NCBI RefSeq assembly: GCF_014639655.1
Contig: NZ_BMGB01000001.1
Location: 2,577,082 to 2,641,081, forward strand
DNA from: Conyzicola nivalis
GTDB lineage: Bacteria > Actinomycetota > Actinomycetes > Actinomycetales > Microbacteriaceae
Length of the DNA: 64,000 nt
Reading direction: 5' to 3'
The notes under the pieces were generated by a model. The model was not told where the DNA came from. It did no database searches and saw only the letters and a list, made by a program, of their open reading frames with translations. How positions within the stretch are numbered: the stretch's first letter is position 1; each line of letters starts with the position of its first letter. Made by a program: the position numbers and the translations under genes. Below are positions 8,470-16,784 of the stretch, one piece after another.

Positions 8470-10329
8470 ATGTCCGCCACCGATGAGTTGCGCCCAACCG
8501 CGCATCGCCCACCCCGCAAGCGCCTGATTCGCCGTTGGTGGTTCTGGCTCATCGTTGCGGTGTTGCTCATTGTTGTAGCGGCGGGGCTGTACGCGTGGGC
8601 CCTGGCTTCGCGCGTTTTCGAAGTAAAGGCTGAACTCGAGAGTGCGCAGTCACTCGCCTCAGACCTGAAGATTCAAGCGTCCGCGTTCGATATGGACGGC
8701 GCTATGTCGACTCTTGATGACGTGTCCGCCCATACCAACCGGGCTGTGGAAATAGCCGACGAACCCATCTGGTCGTTCAGCGAGGGGCTCCCAGTAATCG
8801 GGAAGAACCTCATCGTTGTGCGACAGCTCGCCGGGGTCACCGACGACCTGATGGTCCAGGTCGCAACTCCCCTGGTCGCGGCGGTGAAGAACGTCGACCC
8901 AGCCTCACTGGCAATTACAGACGGGGCCATCGATGTGTCGCCCTTCGTCGGCGCGGTTGATGCAATCGCTGAGGCAGACGCGAACCTCAAGGACACTGCG
9001 GCGACGCTGGACGCTATCGACACCGCGGATACGGTCGAACAGGTGTCAGGGGCGAAGACAACGCTGGCTGGCCTCGTTACGAGTGTGGCTCCGTTACTCG
9101 AGACGGCGAACAACATCGCCCCGCTTCTGCCTGCCACACTGGGCGTTGACGCGCCCCGTCGGTACGTAGTTATGTTCCAGAACAACGCCGAATCGCGCGC
9201 GCTTGGCGGCACCGCCCTGTCATTCGCTGTGATCAGCATCGATAACGGCAAGATCATCTTCGACGAGACGATCCCCGCTGGTTTCAAGAACTTCGTAACG
9301 AGTACACCGGTATTACCCCAACCCGACGGCGTCGCCGAGTTGTTCAATGGCGAACTAGGCAACTTCATACCGAATAACACTCTTCGGCCAAGTTTCACGA
9401 CGGCCGCTCAATTGACGCAGGAAATGTGGAAGCGAGATCAGGGCTACGCCGTCGATGGGGTGGTCTCTGTGGACCCGGTCGCCCTGAGCTACATCCTTCG
9501 GGCTACAGGTCCAATTCCTCTCTCAACCGGCGACGTTCTCACAAGCGACTCTCTAGTGCCGCTTCTGCTGAACGGCCTTTACCAGAGGTTCAACACCAAG
9601 AACGCTCAGAAGGACAACATCGCACAAGACGTGGTGTACTCAGAGGCGGTGGACGCCACCTTCACGGCACTGACAACAAAGCCGCTGGACCCGACCGCCC
9701 TCATTGATGCGCTCACCCAGGGGTGGAACGAGAGCCGCATCATGTATTGGAGTGCACACGAAGATGAGCAGGCTCGCCTCATCAATTTTGGTCTCAACGG
9801 TGAGCTGCCGGTAAGCGACGAGAAGACGGAACGCGTAGGGGTCTACTTCGCCGACAATGTGGGTTCAAAGATGAACTACTACCTAAACCAGTCGATCGAG
9901 CTGTCGCAGGCTACGTGCCGGGGTGATGGGCTCGAAAGTTACCGGGTGTCCGCCACGCTGACAAACACGATGGATCCGCCTTTCGTGAAGCAGCTCTCAA
10001 CGTCGATCTTGGGGCAGCAGTACTGGAAGATGGGCCTCGCAAAGGGTGTGCAGCGGTTGGTCGTCATGCTTTACGCGCCCCCCGGCAGCCAAATAGCAAA
10101 CGTCTCGGTCAACGGAGCACCGTACGCGATGCCCGCTCATCACGACGGTGACTACCCAGTCGGTCGAGTGGTGGTGGACGTGAACCCGGGCGCCGCCGCC
10201 AATGTGACCTACGACCTCGTAGCCGGAACCCCTGGGGTGCGAACTCTCGAGGCCAAGTCGACTCCGATGGTCACGCCGACTGCGATCGCTACCGTTCCCC
10301 TCGACTGCGCGACGGTGGCCGCCAAGTAA
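8470..10329 (+). CDS. DUF4012 membrane-anchored protein
   Basis: This 619-residue protein has a basic cytoplasmic N terminus, one membrane segment (FWLIVAVLLIVVAAGLYAWAL, about residues 28-48) and a large extracytoplasmic domain. The DUF4012 hallmark is VMFQNNAESRALGGTALSF, followed by VVSVDPVALSYILRATGPI. DUF4012 proteins are frequent in actinobacterial polysaccharide clusters; their activity is not established. The position between two dehydratase paralogues and before a Wzx/Wzy operon suggests a role in assembling or anchoring the glycan, which is inference. No Shine-Dalgarno is visible; TACTAT ends four bases before the ATG, so translation may be leaderless. Confidence 0.85.
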   Translation: MSATDELRPTAHRPPRKRLIRRWWFWLIVAVLLIVVAAGLYAWALASRVFEVKAELESAQSLASDLKIQASAFDMDGAMSTLDDVSAHTNRAVEIADEPIWSFSEGLPVIGKNLIVVRQLAGVTDDLMVQVATPLVAAVKNVDPASLAITDGAIDVSPFVGAVDAIAEADANLKDTAATLDAIDTADTVEQVSGAKTTLAGLVTSVAPLLETANNIAPLLPATLGVDAPRRYVVMFQNNAESRALGGTALSFAVISIDNGKIIFDETIPAGFKNFVTSTPVLPQPDGVAELFNGELGNFIPNNTLRPSFTTAAQLTQEMWKRDQGYAVDGVVSVDPVALSYILRATGPIPLSTGDVLTSDSLVPLLLNGLYQRFNTKNAQKDNIAQDVVYSEAVDATFTALTTKPLDPTALIDALTQGWNESRIMYWSAHEDEQARLINFGLNGELPVSDEKTERVGVYFADNVGSKMNYYLNQSIELSQATCRGDGLESYRVSATLTNTMDPPFVKQLSTSILGQQYWKMGLAKGVQRLVVMLYAPPGSQIANVSVNGAPYAMPAHHDGDYPVGRVVVDVNPGAAANVTYDLVAGTPGVRTLEAKSTPMVTPTAIATVPLDCATVAAK

Positions 10330-10591
10330 AGCCCGGCCCTCTCTATGCGACTCAGTACCCGCCGTTAGGTCGACGGTGATCCAGCTTTGAGAACGCGGCA
10401 TCTGAAGCGAACGAGGCATCCATCCCCGATCATATTTCGCGCCGGCTTACAGAAGGAGATAACTTTCGCGAAAAGCTGGTCAGCCCAGTGATGATGGGTG
10501 GGGTTTGCCCTGCGCGATCGTGAGCCGTAATCAGTGGCAGAATGAGAGCGTTTGTTTTGGGGCACAGAGTGTCGAATAGTCGAGGTCAAAA
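10330..10591. other. Intergenic region before the second dehydratase
   Basis: A 262-bp gap. I see no RNA gene, repeat or strong hairpin. GAGGTC just before ATG 10592 is a plausible ribosome-binding site. The next operon should have its promoter here. Confidence 0.3.
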
Positions 10592-12412
10592 ATGAGCCTA
10601 GCTCAGCTAGCGGTGTCTGCGGTTAATAAGCTTCGATCGCGCAGCACGCTCTCGCGCACGGCGGTTCAGTGCGGAATCGACGCTGCCGCCTGGGTCGGCG
10701 CTCTCATGCTCGCTGTGCTGCTGCGTTACGACTTTGAACCTGCGCTCGTTGAGTGGCCCACCCTGATTCTGCTCATGCTCGTCACCGTGCTGGTGCAACT
10801 GGCTGCGGGCTGGACGATGCATCTCTACCGTGGGCGCCACCCGTACGGGAGTTTTGCTGAGGTCAAGGCGCTGTTCTACTCGGTGCTGATCGCGGGAATA
10901 GTGCTTGGGGTTCCGGTGGCACTCTTCGGAACTCTCATCGAAACGCCGCGGAGCCTATTCCTCATCGCGGCGCCGATAGCCTTTGTCGCGATGGGCGCGG
11001 CTCGTTACGTGAAGAGGTTGCTGGTCGAGCGCGCGTTCACGGCTGCACCCGACGCTGAACTCGCCATCGTCTACGGTGCCGGCTACCTAGGGCCGACCAT
11101 AGTCCGACGCATGATCACCGATCGCAACTCACCGTATATTCCTGTCGGGTTGATCGACGACAGTCCCCAGCGTCGCAACTCTTGGTTTGACGGCGTGCGA
11201 GTTCTCGGAACTGGCAAGGACCTCATCGACATCGCGCACGCCACGGGGGCGAAAGTGATTGTCGTTGCTATCGCGAAAGCCGACGCCTCGCTGCTCCGTG
11301 AGATTACTGACCGCGCCGCATCCGCTCAACTGCAGGTCAAAGTGCTTCCGCCGTTCGATGAGGTATTGGAAGGGAAGTCCCGTCTTCGTGATCTCCGGGA
11401 CATTTCAATTGAGGACCTCATTGGACGTCACCCGGTTGACACCGAGATTGAATCGATCGCGGGCTACCTCAAGGGCAAGCGGGTGTTGGTCACGGGCGCT
11501 GGCGGATCTATTGGATCAGAACTTTGCCGCCAAATCTCGAAATTCTCGCCCGCTGAGTTGATCATGTTGGACCATGACGAGACGGGCCTGCAGACGACGC
11601 AAATCTCGATACTCGGTCACGGTCTGCTCGACACGCCCGACGTAGTGCTCGCGAGCATTCGCAACGAAGAATCCCTTCTCCGCATATTCGCAGACCGCCG
11701 ACCGGAAGTCGTCTTCCACGCGGCCGCACTAAAGCATCTCCCAATGCTCGAACAGTTTCCCGATGAGGCGTGGCAAACGAATGTTCAAGGAACGCTAAAC
11801 GTCCTGAAGGCAGCCCTTTCGGTTGGCGTCTCCACCTTCGTCAACATCTCTACGGATAAGGCTGCAAACCCCACGAGCGTTCTCGGACATTCCAAGCGGG
11901 TAGCGGAAAAGTTGACGTCTTGGGCTGCGGAGGCCTCTGGACAGCGGTACCTTTCGGTGCGTTTCGGCAATGTCATCGGCAGTCGCGGTTCGATGCTTCC
12001 GACCTTCACTGCACTGATCGAAGCTGGCGGGCCGCTGACGATTACTCATCCAGACGTCACTCGTTACTTCATGACAATTCCGGAGGCTTGCCAGTTGGTG
12101 GTCCAAGCTGGTGGTATCGGGCGACCCAGCGAGGTGCTGATTCTAGACATGGGTGAGCCGGTACGGATTCTTGACGTTGCGCAGAGAATGATCGACATGT
12201 CGGGTCGCGATGTCGCCATCGTCTATACCGGCCTCCGACCTGGGGAAAAACTTCATGAGGAACTGATCGGGTCACACGAAGTCGACGAACGGCCGGTGCA
12301 TCCAAAGATCTCTCACACAAAGGTCAAGGCGGTCAGTCCTGACAACTTGGACAAGACTCGCTGGGAGGAGCGCTGCCGTCTGGAAAGCGCGACCGGAGTG
12401 AAGACAGCGTGA
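10592..12412 (+). CDS. Membrane-bound UDP-HexNAc 4,6-dehydratase, CapD/WbpM/PglF type (paralogue 2)
   Basis: This 606-residue protein has the same architecture as the 6515-8374 gene: four membrane helices, a Rossmann domain (AIVYGAGYLGPTIVRRM) and an SDR domain (VLVTGAGGSIGSELCRQI, STDKAANPTSVLGHSKR). The C-terminal two thirds are nearly identical to paralogue 1 while the N-terminal helices differ more. Its stop overlaps the start of the priming transferase-reductase fusion by four bases (GTGA). This paralogue is therefore the likely supplier of UDP-4-keto-6-deoxy-HexNAc to that protein, as WbpM is for WbpV/WbpK and WbpL in Pseudomonas O-antigen synthesis. The pairing is inferred from order and family. 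Confidence 0.9.
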   Translation: MSLAQLAVSAVNKLRSRSTLSRTAVQCGIDAAAWVGALMLAVLLRYDFEPALVEWPTLILLMLVTVLVQLAAGWTMHLYRGRHPYGSFAEVKALFYSVLIAGIVLGVPVALFGTLIETPRSLFLIAAPIAFVAMGAARYVKRLLVERAFTAAPDAELAIVYGAGYLGPTIVRRMITDRNSPYIPVGLIDDSPQRRNSWFDGVRVLGTGKDLIDIAHATGAKVIVVAIAKADASLLREITDRAASAQLQVKVLPPFDEVLEGKSRLRDLRDISIEDLIGRHPVDTEIESIAGYLKGKRVLVTGAGGSIGSELCRQISKFSPAELIMLDHDETGLQTTQISILGHGLLDTPDVVLASIRNEESLLRIFADRRPEVVFHAAALKHLPMLEQFPDEAWQTNVQGTLNVLKAALSVGVSTFVNISTDKAANPTSVLGHSKRVAEKLTSWAAEASGQRYLSVRFGNVIGSRGSMLPTFTALIEAGGPLTITHPDVTRYFMTIPEACQLVVQAGGIGRPSEVLILDMGEPVRILDVAQRMIDMSGRDVAIVYTGLRPGEKLHEELIGSHEVDERPVHPKISHTKVKAVSPDNLDKTRWEERCRLESATGVKTA

Positions 12413-14430
12413 TCGGCGTGGGTGTCGCCGCCGCGGTTCTAGCCCTTGTAGTCAGCCTGGTCGCTCCGTTCGTCGTCATCCCGTGGCTGCGACGCGTCGG
12501 TGCGGTGGACACGCCATCCGATCGGTCTCTCCATACCGAACCGGCTGTGCGCGGGGTCGGCTTTGCCCCGCTTCTCGCCGTCATGGCTGGTTTTGTAACT
12601 GTCATCATCAGCGTGCTGACGGCCGAAGGCGACGTCTCGCCGTACGTCGTCGCCGCAAGCATCGCTATAGTGGCCGGCTTGCTGGGCGCCGCCGAAGATA
12701 TCCGTGGTCTCAGCATCCGAGTTCGAGCCGGGTCGCAGTTTGGTCTGGGCGTGGTCGGTGGTGCAGCAGCGATCGCCCTCACAGGAGCGCCGTGGTGGCT
12801 TCTTCCCGTGTTCGCGGTCGGGATCGCCGGGTACATTAATGTGGCAAATTTCATGGACGGCGTGAACGGGATCTCGAGTCTCCACGGACTAGCCGTCGGT
12901 GGACTCTTTGTCGTCGTTGGGCAAATGACCGGCACTACGTGGCTTGCCGTTACGGGTGCTGTGATCGCGGTCTCATTTCTTGGCTTCTTGCCGTGGAACA
13001 TACTCCGCCCCGGGACGTTCCTGGGCGATGTGGGCAGCTACCTACTCGGCGGCGTTATATCGATCTCGGCGGTCGTTGCGGTGGCTGAAGGGCTAAATCC
13101 CGTCGCGGTCGTGGCGCCAATGGCTATATATCTCGCGGACACTAGTTTCACGCTCACGCAGCGAATCAGGCGAGGAGAGCGGTGGACCGAGTCTCACCGC
13201 AGCCACGTTTTTCAGCGGTTGGTCACCCTGGGTCTTAGCCACCTACAGTCGGCGCTCATAGTCACCGCGGCTACCGTACTCGCGGCATTGCTGGGGCTTA
13301 TCGCGCTCCGCGGGGACATCGCTGCGGTCGCCTTGTCCGTTTCGGGGATCTTCGCGGTTATCGCTGTCTATCTAACGCTGCCCGTTTGGGTCGGCCGACG
13401 TTCATCCGCCGCCCATGAAGACACATCGACCCTGCTGGCCACGCCCCACCCCCGTGTCGACATCGAGCCCCGCCCCGCTTCGCATCGCTGGGCGGTCCTC
13501 GGAGCGTCCGGGTTCATTGGAGGGGCTCTAGTCGCCGAACTCACGTCCAACGGGTTCGAGGTTGTCGAGCTGGCTGCACCGCGCATGTCGCTCGATTCAC
13601 ACACGTCTGCAGACGACGTGGTCGCGCAGGCCGCGATGCGCGATGACGCAGTCGAAGCACTTGCGCGCAGCATCGGAGGGGTGGACATCGTCGTCAACGC
13701 CGCCGGCCTGGCGGTACCCGACTCGGGCGACTCGCCATCACTTTATGGTGCGAACAGCCTTCTTCCGCTTGTCGTCGCACAAGCGGCGGCCATGGCAGGT
13801 GTGCATCGGGTGGTCCACCTCAGTTCGGCTGCCGTCCAAGGCCGACGTGCGGTACTCGACGAATCGTCCGAGACAGCCCCGTTTTCGCCGTACTCTCGGT
13901 CGAAGGCGCTCGGCGAGGCTGCCCTGCTGAGCTACGACGGCGCGAGTGATGGTGGCCTAGAGATCGTCATTGTGCGCGCGACGTCCGTGCAAGGTGTCAC
14001 CCGATCGACGACTCAACAACTCAAGAAACTGGCGCGCTCGCCCTTAGCCTCTATTGCGAGCCCGGGCGATCTCCCCACGGTCGTCAGCTCGGTTCGAGGT
14101 CTCGTCTCCTTCATCCTCAAGGTCGCGACGCATCCCGCCCCCGTGCCCGTTATCGTCCTCCAGCCCTGGGAGGGGCTGACTACCGCGGATACCTTGCGGC
14201 TCGCCGGCGGGAAGAACCCCGTCGCGCTTCCCGCCGTCCTATGCCGCGCTCTCATCGGCGGAGGTTACTTGGCCGCGAAAGTTTTGCCACCGATCGCTGG
14301 ACCCGTCCGCCGTGTCGAGCTGATGTGGTTCGGGCAGGCGCAGAACGCGCAGTGGGCGGCCTCGGTCGGAATGCAGCAAACGTCGTTCGTCGCAGACGTC
14401 CTGCGCGGCGAGAAGGAAGCTAACGCATGA
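12409..14430 (+). CDS. Fusion of WecA/WbpL-type HexNAc-1-phosphate transferase and SDR 4-reductase/epimerase
   Basis: The 673 residues form two enzymes in one chain. Residues 1 to about 330 are a polytopic MraY/WecA-family transferase with NFMDGVNGI (catalytic Asp region), FLGDVGSYLLGG and the HRSHVFQRL loop. Residues about 360-673 are a soluble SDR of the WbpV/WbpK/GalE type with AVLGASGFIGGAL, VVHLSSAAV and the catalytic pair in SPYSRSK (Tyr and Lys). The transferase loads a HexNAc-1-phosphate on undecaprenyl phosphate; the SDR would reduce the 4-keto sugar from the dehydratase just upstream. In Pseudomonas these are separate genes. The GTG start overlaps the upstream stop, and the next gene overlaps by ATGA, so coupling is tight. 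Domain identities are clear; D-QuiNAc versus D-FucNAc cannot be told. Confidence 0.88.
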   Translation: MIGVGVAAAVLALVVSLVAPFVVIPWLRRVGAVDTPSDRSLHTEPAVRGVGFAPLLAVMAGFVTVIISVLTAEGDVSPYVVAASIAIVAGLLGAAEDIRGLSIRVRAGSQFGLGVVGGAAAIALTGAPWWLLPVFAVGIAGYINVANFMDGVNGISSLHGLAVGGLFVVVGQMTGTTWLAVTGAVIAVSFLGFLPWNILRPGTFLGDVGSYLLGGVISISAVVAVAEGLNPVAVVAPMAIYLADTSFTLTQRIRRGERWTESHRSHVFQRLVTLGLSHLQSALIVTAATVLAALLGLIALRGDIAAVALSVSGIFAVIAVYLTLPVWVGRRSSAAHEDTSTLLATPHPRVDIEPRPASHRWAVLGASGFIGGALVAELTSNGFEVVELAAPRMSLDSHTSADDVVAQAAMRDDAVEALARSIGGVDIVVNAAGLAVPDSGDSPSLYGANSLLPLVVAQAAAMAGVHRVVHLSSAAVQGRRAVLDESSETAPFSPYSRSKALGEAALLSYDGASDGGLEIVIVRATSVQGVTRSTTQQLKKLARSPLASIASPGDLPTVVSSVRGLVSFILKVATHPAPVPVIVLQPWEGLTTADTLRLAGGKNPVALPAVLCRALIGGGYLAAKVLPPIAGPVRRVELMWFGQAQNAQWAASVGMQQTSFVADVLRGEKEANA

Positions 14431-15671
14431 AGATCGGCATGCTATCCCAGTGGTTCGACCCGGAACCAGGACCGGCGGCCATCCCCGCCGTCTTCGCGCG
14501 CGAGTTCGTGGCGCAAGGGCATGAAGTCTCCGTGCTCACTGGCTTCCCCAACTACCCGAGCGGCGAGATCTACGCCGGGTACAAGCAACAGCTGAGGTCG
14601 AAGTCATTCGTAGACGGGTTCGCTGTTACGCGCGTGCCACTGTATGCGAATCACGACAGTTCGGCGCGCAGACGGCTAGCTAACTACGCGAGCTTCGCGC
14701 TTTCCGCAACCACACTCGGCGCAGGAGCATTGCGCGGGACAGACGCCATCTGGGTCTACAACTCGCCTGTCACAGTCGCATTGCCCTTGCTGGCGCATTC
14801 GAGGTTCGGCAAGACTCCCTATTTCCTCCAAGTGCAGGATCTCTGGCCCGATTCGCTCATCGATAGCGGTATGTTCCCTGGCGGAGCTGTGGGCCGTGTC
14901 GGCGCTGCAGTCATTGACAAAATCGTAAGAGTGATGGAAAACCGCTCCGTCGTTATCGGAGTCAGTTCGCCTGGGGCGCGGCGATTGATTTTGGAGCGCA
15001 ATTCCCGCCTGGATCCGGCAAGAATCGTTGATTCGCCAAACCCGACCGACGAGGCACTATTCCGCCCAGTTTCCGAGATCAATCCGTCAGCAGTTCCCGA
15101 AGTGCCGTGGGCAAACTACTTCACGCTCATGTACGTCGGCGCGGTAGGGGACGTGCAGGGCCTGGACAGCTTGGTGGATGCCGCGACGATCCTGCGGGGC
15201 GAACGACACATCCGCGTCGTGGTGGTCGGGGACGGAATCGCGCGCCAGAGGCTGGAAAGCCTTTGCGTCGCTCGCGGACTCGATAACGTCACGTTCGTGG
15301 GACGAGTCGACAAGTCACTGGTACCCGGATACACCGCCACGGCAGATGTCCAGCTGGTGTCCTTGGCCGACCGACCGTTCCTCCGTTCGACTACGCCCAG
15401 CAAGATCGCTTCGCTCCTTGCATCGCGTGTACCCATAATCGGTCAGATCTCCGGCGACGGTGCCGACCTGATTAGAAAGTCGGGAGCGGGGTTAATCGCC
15501 TCCCCCGGTGACGCGGACGCTCTCGCCCGAGCGATATCGACTATGGCACAAGCGGCCGGGTCAGAGCTCGAGGCGTACGCCGCAAACGGGCGCAAATACT
15601 ATGAAGAGCATCTCGCGGCAGGCGTTGTCGCGGCCAATGTAGTCGAGGCCTTGTCAGCGGCAATGTCCTGA
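14427..15671 (+). CDS. wbuB: WbuB-like glycosyltransferase (GT4 family)
   Basis: This 414-residue GT-B enzyme starts MKIGMLSQWFDPEPGPAA and carries the WbuB-type segments GFPNYPSGEIYAGY, VQDLWPDSL and PSKIASLLA. WbuB enzymes transfer an N-acetyl-L-6-deoxyhexosamine (L-FucNAc in E. coli O26) onto the lipid-linked first sugar. The nearby L-sugar genes (15690-18988) fit this role. The ATG overlaps the stop of the fusion gene, so the first and second sugar additions are made from one message. It converges with the reductase gene, whose end is 18 bases away. The exact sugar is inferred. Confidence 0.82.
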   Translation: MKIGMLSQWFDPEPGPAAIPAVFAREFVAQGHEVSVLTGFPNYPSGEIYAGYKQQLRSKSFVDGFAVTRVPLYANHDSSARRRLANYASFALSATTLGAGALRGTDAIWVYNSPVTVALPLLAHSRFGKTPYFLQVQDLWPDSLIDSGMFPGGAVGRVGAAVIDKIVRVMENRSVVIGVSSPGARRLILERNSRLDPARIVDSPNPTDEALFRPVSEINPSAVPEVPWANYFTLMYVGAVGDVQGLDSLVDAATILRGERHIRVVVVGDGIARQRLESLCVARGLDNVTFVGRVDKSLVPGYTATADVQLVSLADRPFLRSTTPSKIASLLASRVPIIGQISGDGADLIRKSGAGLIASPGDADALARAISTMAQAAGSELEAYAANGRKYYEEHLAAGVVAANVVEALSAAMS

Positions 15672-15689
15672 CGCCGAGCCGGCATGTAC

Positions 15690-16571
15690 CTAGGGCGCCA
15701 TCCGTCTGACCAGATCTTCGACTGTCGGCGCCGTAGCAAAACCTGCCGCGCGCCAGAGACTCTCGTTCAATGCCTGATCTGTGGTCGCGAGGGAGCGATC
15801 CACGGGCCTTCCTGTGACAGTGGGAACTACGGTGACGTCGTCGCGGCCAAACGTCGAAAGGATGAGCGATGAAAGGTCACTCTTGTTCATCGAGGATGAC
15901 GGCACGAAGTGATGAGTCCCTGACAGCTCGCTCTTGGTCGCCACCAACCCGATCGCCAAGTCAGCGAATGTTTCGGTGGTTACACCGTTCCATTCGTGGT
16001 CCAAGAATCCACGGATCTCGCCGTTTGCGGGCTGGGAGAGTAGCCACTCAACGAGGGAAGTCGCTCCCGACACTTCGCGTCCGATTATGGAACAGCGCAC
16101 GTTGAGAAAGAGGGGATGAGGCACTTCGCCGAGGCTCTTCGTTTTGCCATAAACATCGAGAGGGTCGTGGGGGGAGTCCTCGGTATACCGGCCTGTGGTG
16201 CCTGCGTAGACACAATCCGTGGCGATCTGGATGACGCGAAAACCCTGACTTTCCGCAAGCTCGGCGAGTTCGTAGGGAAAGGCCGAGTTGACGCGAATCG
16301 CTTCACGCCGGTCGGCTGGGTTGGCATCGTCCATACGGTGCTTGATGAGGCCGATGCAGTTGATGACGTAGTCGCCTTCGCCGAATCCGGAGAGCACGTC
16401 GGCGAGGTTAGGGTCGCCGACAGCGAATGTAACGAAGCGCACGCCCGGCGTCGGCTTTTCAGGCAAGCGACGCGCGGTAACCGTGGTCGAAAATTCGGGA
16501 CGACCAGCGAGCCGGTCGACAAGCGCACTACCCAGCATTCCCGCGCCGCCCAGGATCAAAACATTAGTCAT
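15690..16571 (-). CDS. RmlD-family SDR reductase for an L-6-deoxy-HexNAc
   Basis: This 293-residue protein has an N-terminal NVLILGGAGMLGSALVDRL, YVINCIGLIKHR, IATDCVYAGTTGRYTED and DVYGKTKSLGE (Tyr-Lys pair). It belongs with the 4-keto-sugar reductases of L-FucNAc/L-QuiNAc pathways (FnlB/CapF N-terminal domain, WbvR/QnlB). It has no C-terminal cupin domain, which in CapF does the C3 epimerisation. It is encoded opposite the operon it should work with, starting 213 bases from the dehydratase. I chose ATG 16571; GTG codons at 16574 and 16577 are also in frame. TATTCT lies nine bases before the ATG, so the message may be leaderless. Confidence 0.8.
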   Translation of the reverse strand: MTNVLILGGAGMLGSALVDRLAGRPEFSTTVTARRLPEKPTPGVRFVTFAVGDPNLADVLSGFGEGDYVINCIGLIKHRMDDANPADRREAIRVNSAFPYELAELAESQGFRVIQIATDCVYAGTTGRYTEDSPHDPLDVYGKTKSLGEVPHPLFLNVRCSIIGREVSGATSLVEWLLSQPANGEIRGFLDHEWNGVTTETFADLAIGLVATKSELSGTHHFVPSSSMNKSDLSSLILSTFGRDDVTVVPTVTGRPVDRSLATTDQALNESLWRAAGFATAPTVEDLVRRMAP

Positions 16572-16784
16572 CACCACCCAAGAATACCGACTGGCAGGCC
16601 CGGCCGCTGGCTGTGTTCAGGACGCATCGTGCATTCTGTGAAATAATCACGGGTGATCGCGCTTTGGCGCGTACAAGCCCCCCGTAGCTGTCCGTGTGCA
16701 ATCTGCGCAGGAGGCACTGGGGACACGCCCACGCTAACGAGCTGTCAGGCGTGCTGGCGCAACGAGAGATTTGGAAACGTAACG
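16572..16784. promoter_or_regulatory. Divergent promoter region of the L-sugar genes
   Basis: A 213-bp region between divergent genes. On the minus strand TATTCT just before the reductase start is a good -10. On the plus strand AAATAAT near 16640 could serve as -10 for the operon, leaving a leader of over 100 bases. That leader is open in the frame of the dehydratase from GTG 16653 and encodes two CxxC pairs. Confidence 0.35.

Noticed and set aside
10491-10523. A ten-codon open frame (MMGGVCPARS) upstream of the second dehydratase
   Set aside because: The nearest Shine-Dalgarno-like sequence is more than 30 bases away, and no regulatory arrangement supports an upstream peptide.
16677-16687. 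GCCCCCCGTAG resembling the left half of the box at 26234
   Set aside because: There is no G-run on the right side, so there is no palindrome; ten matching bases in a C-run context may be chance.
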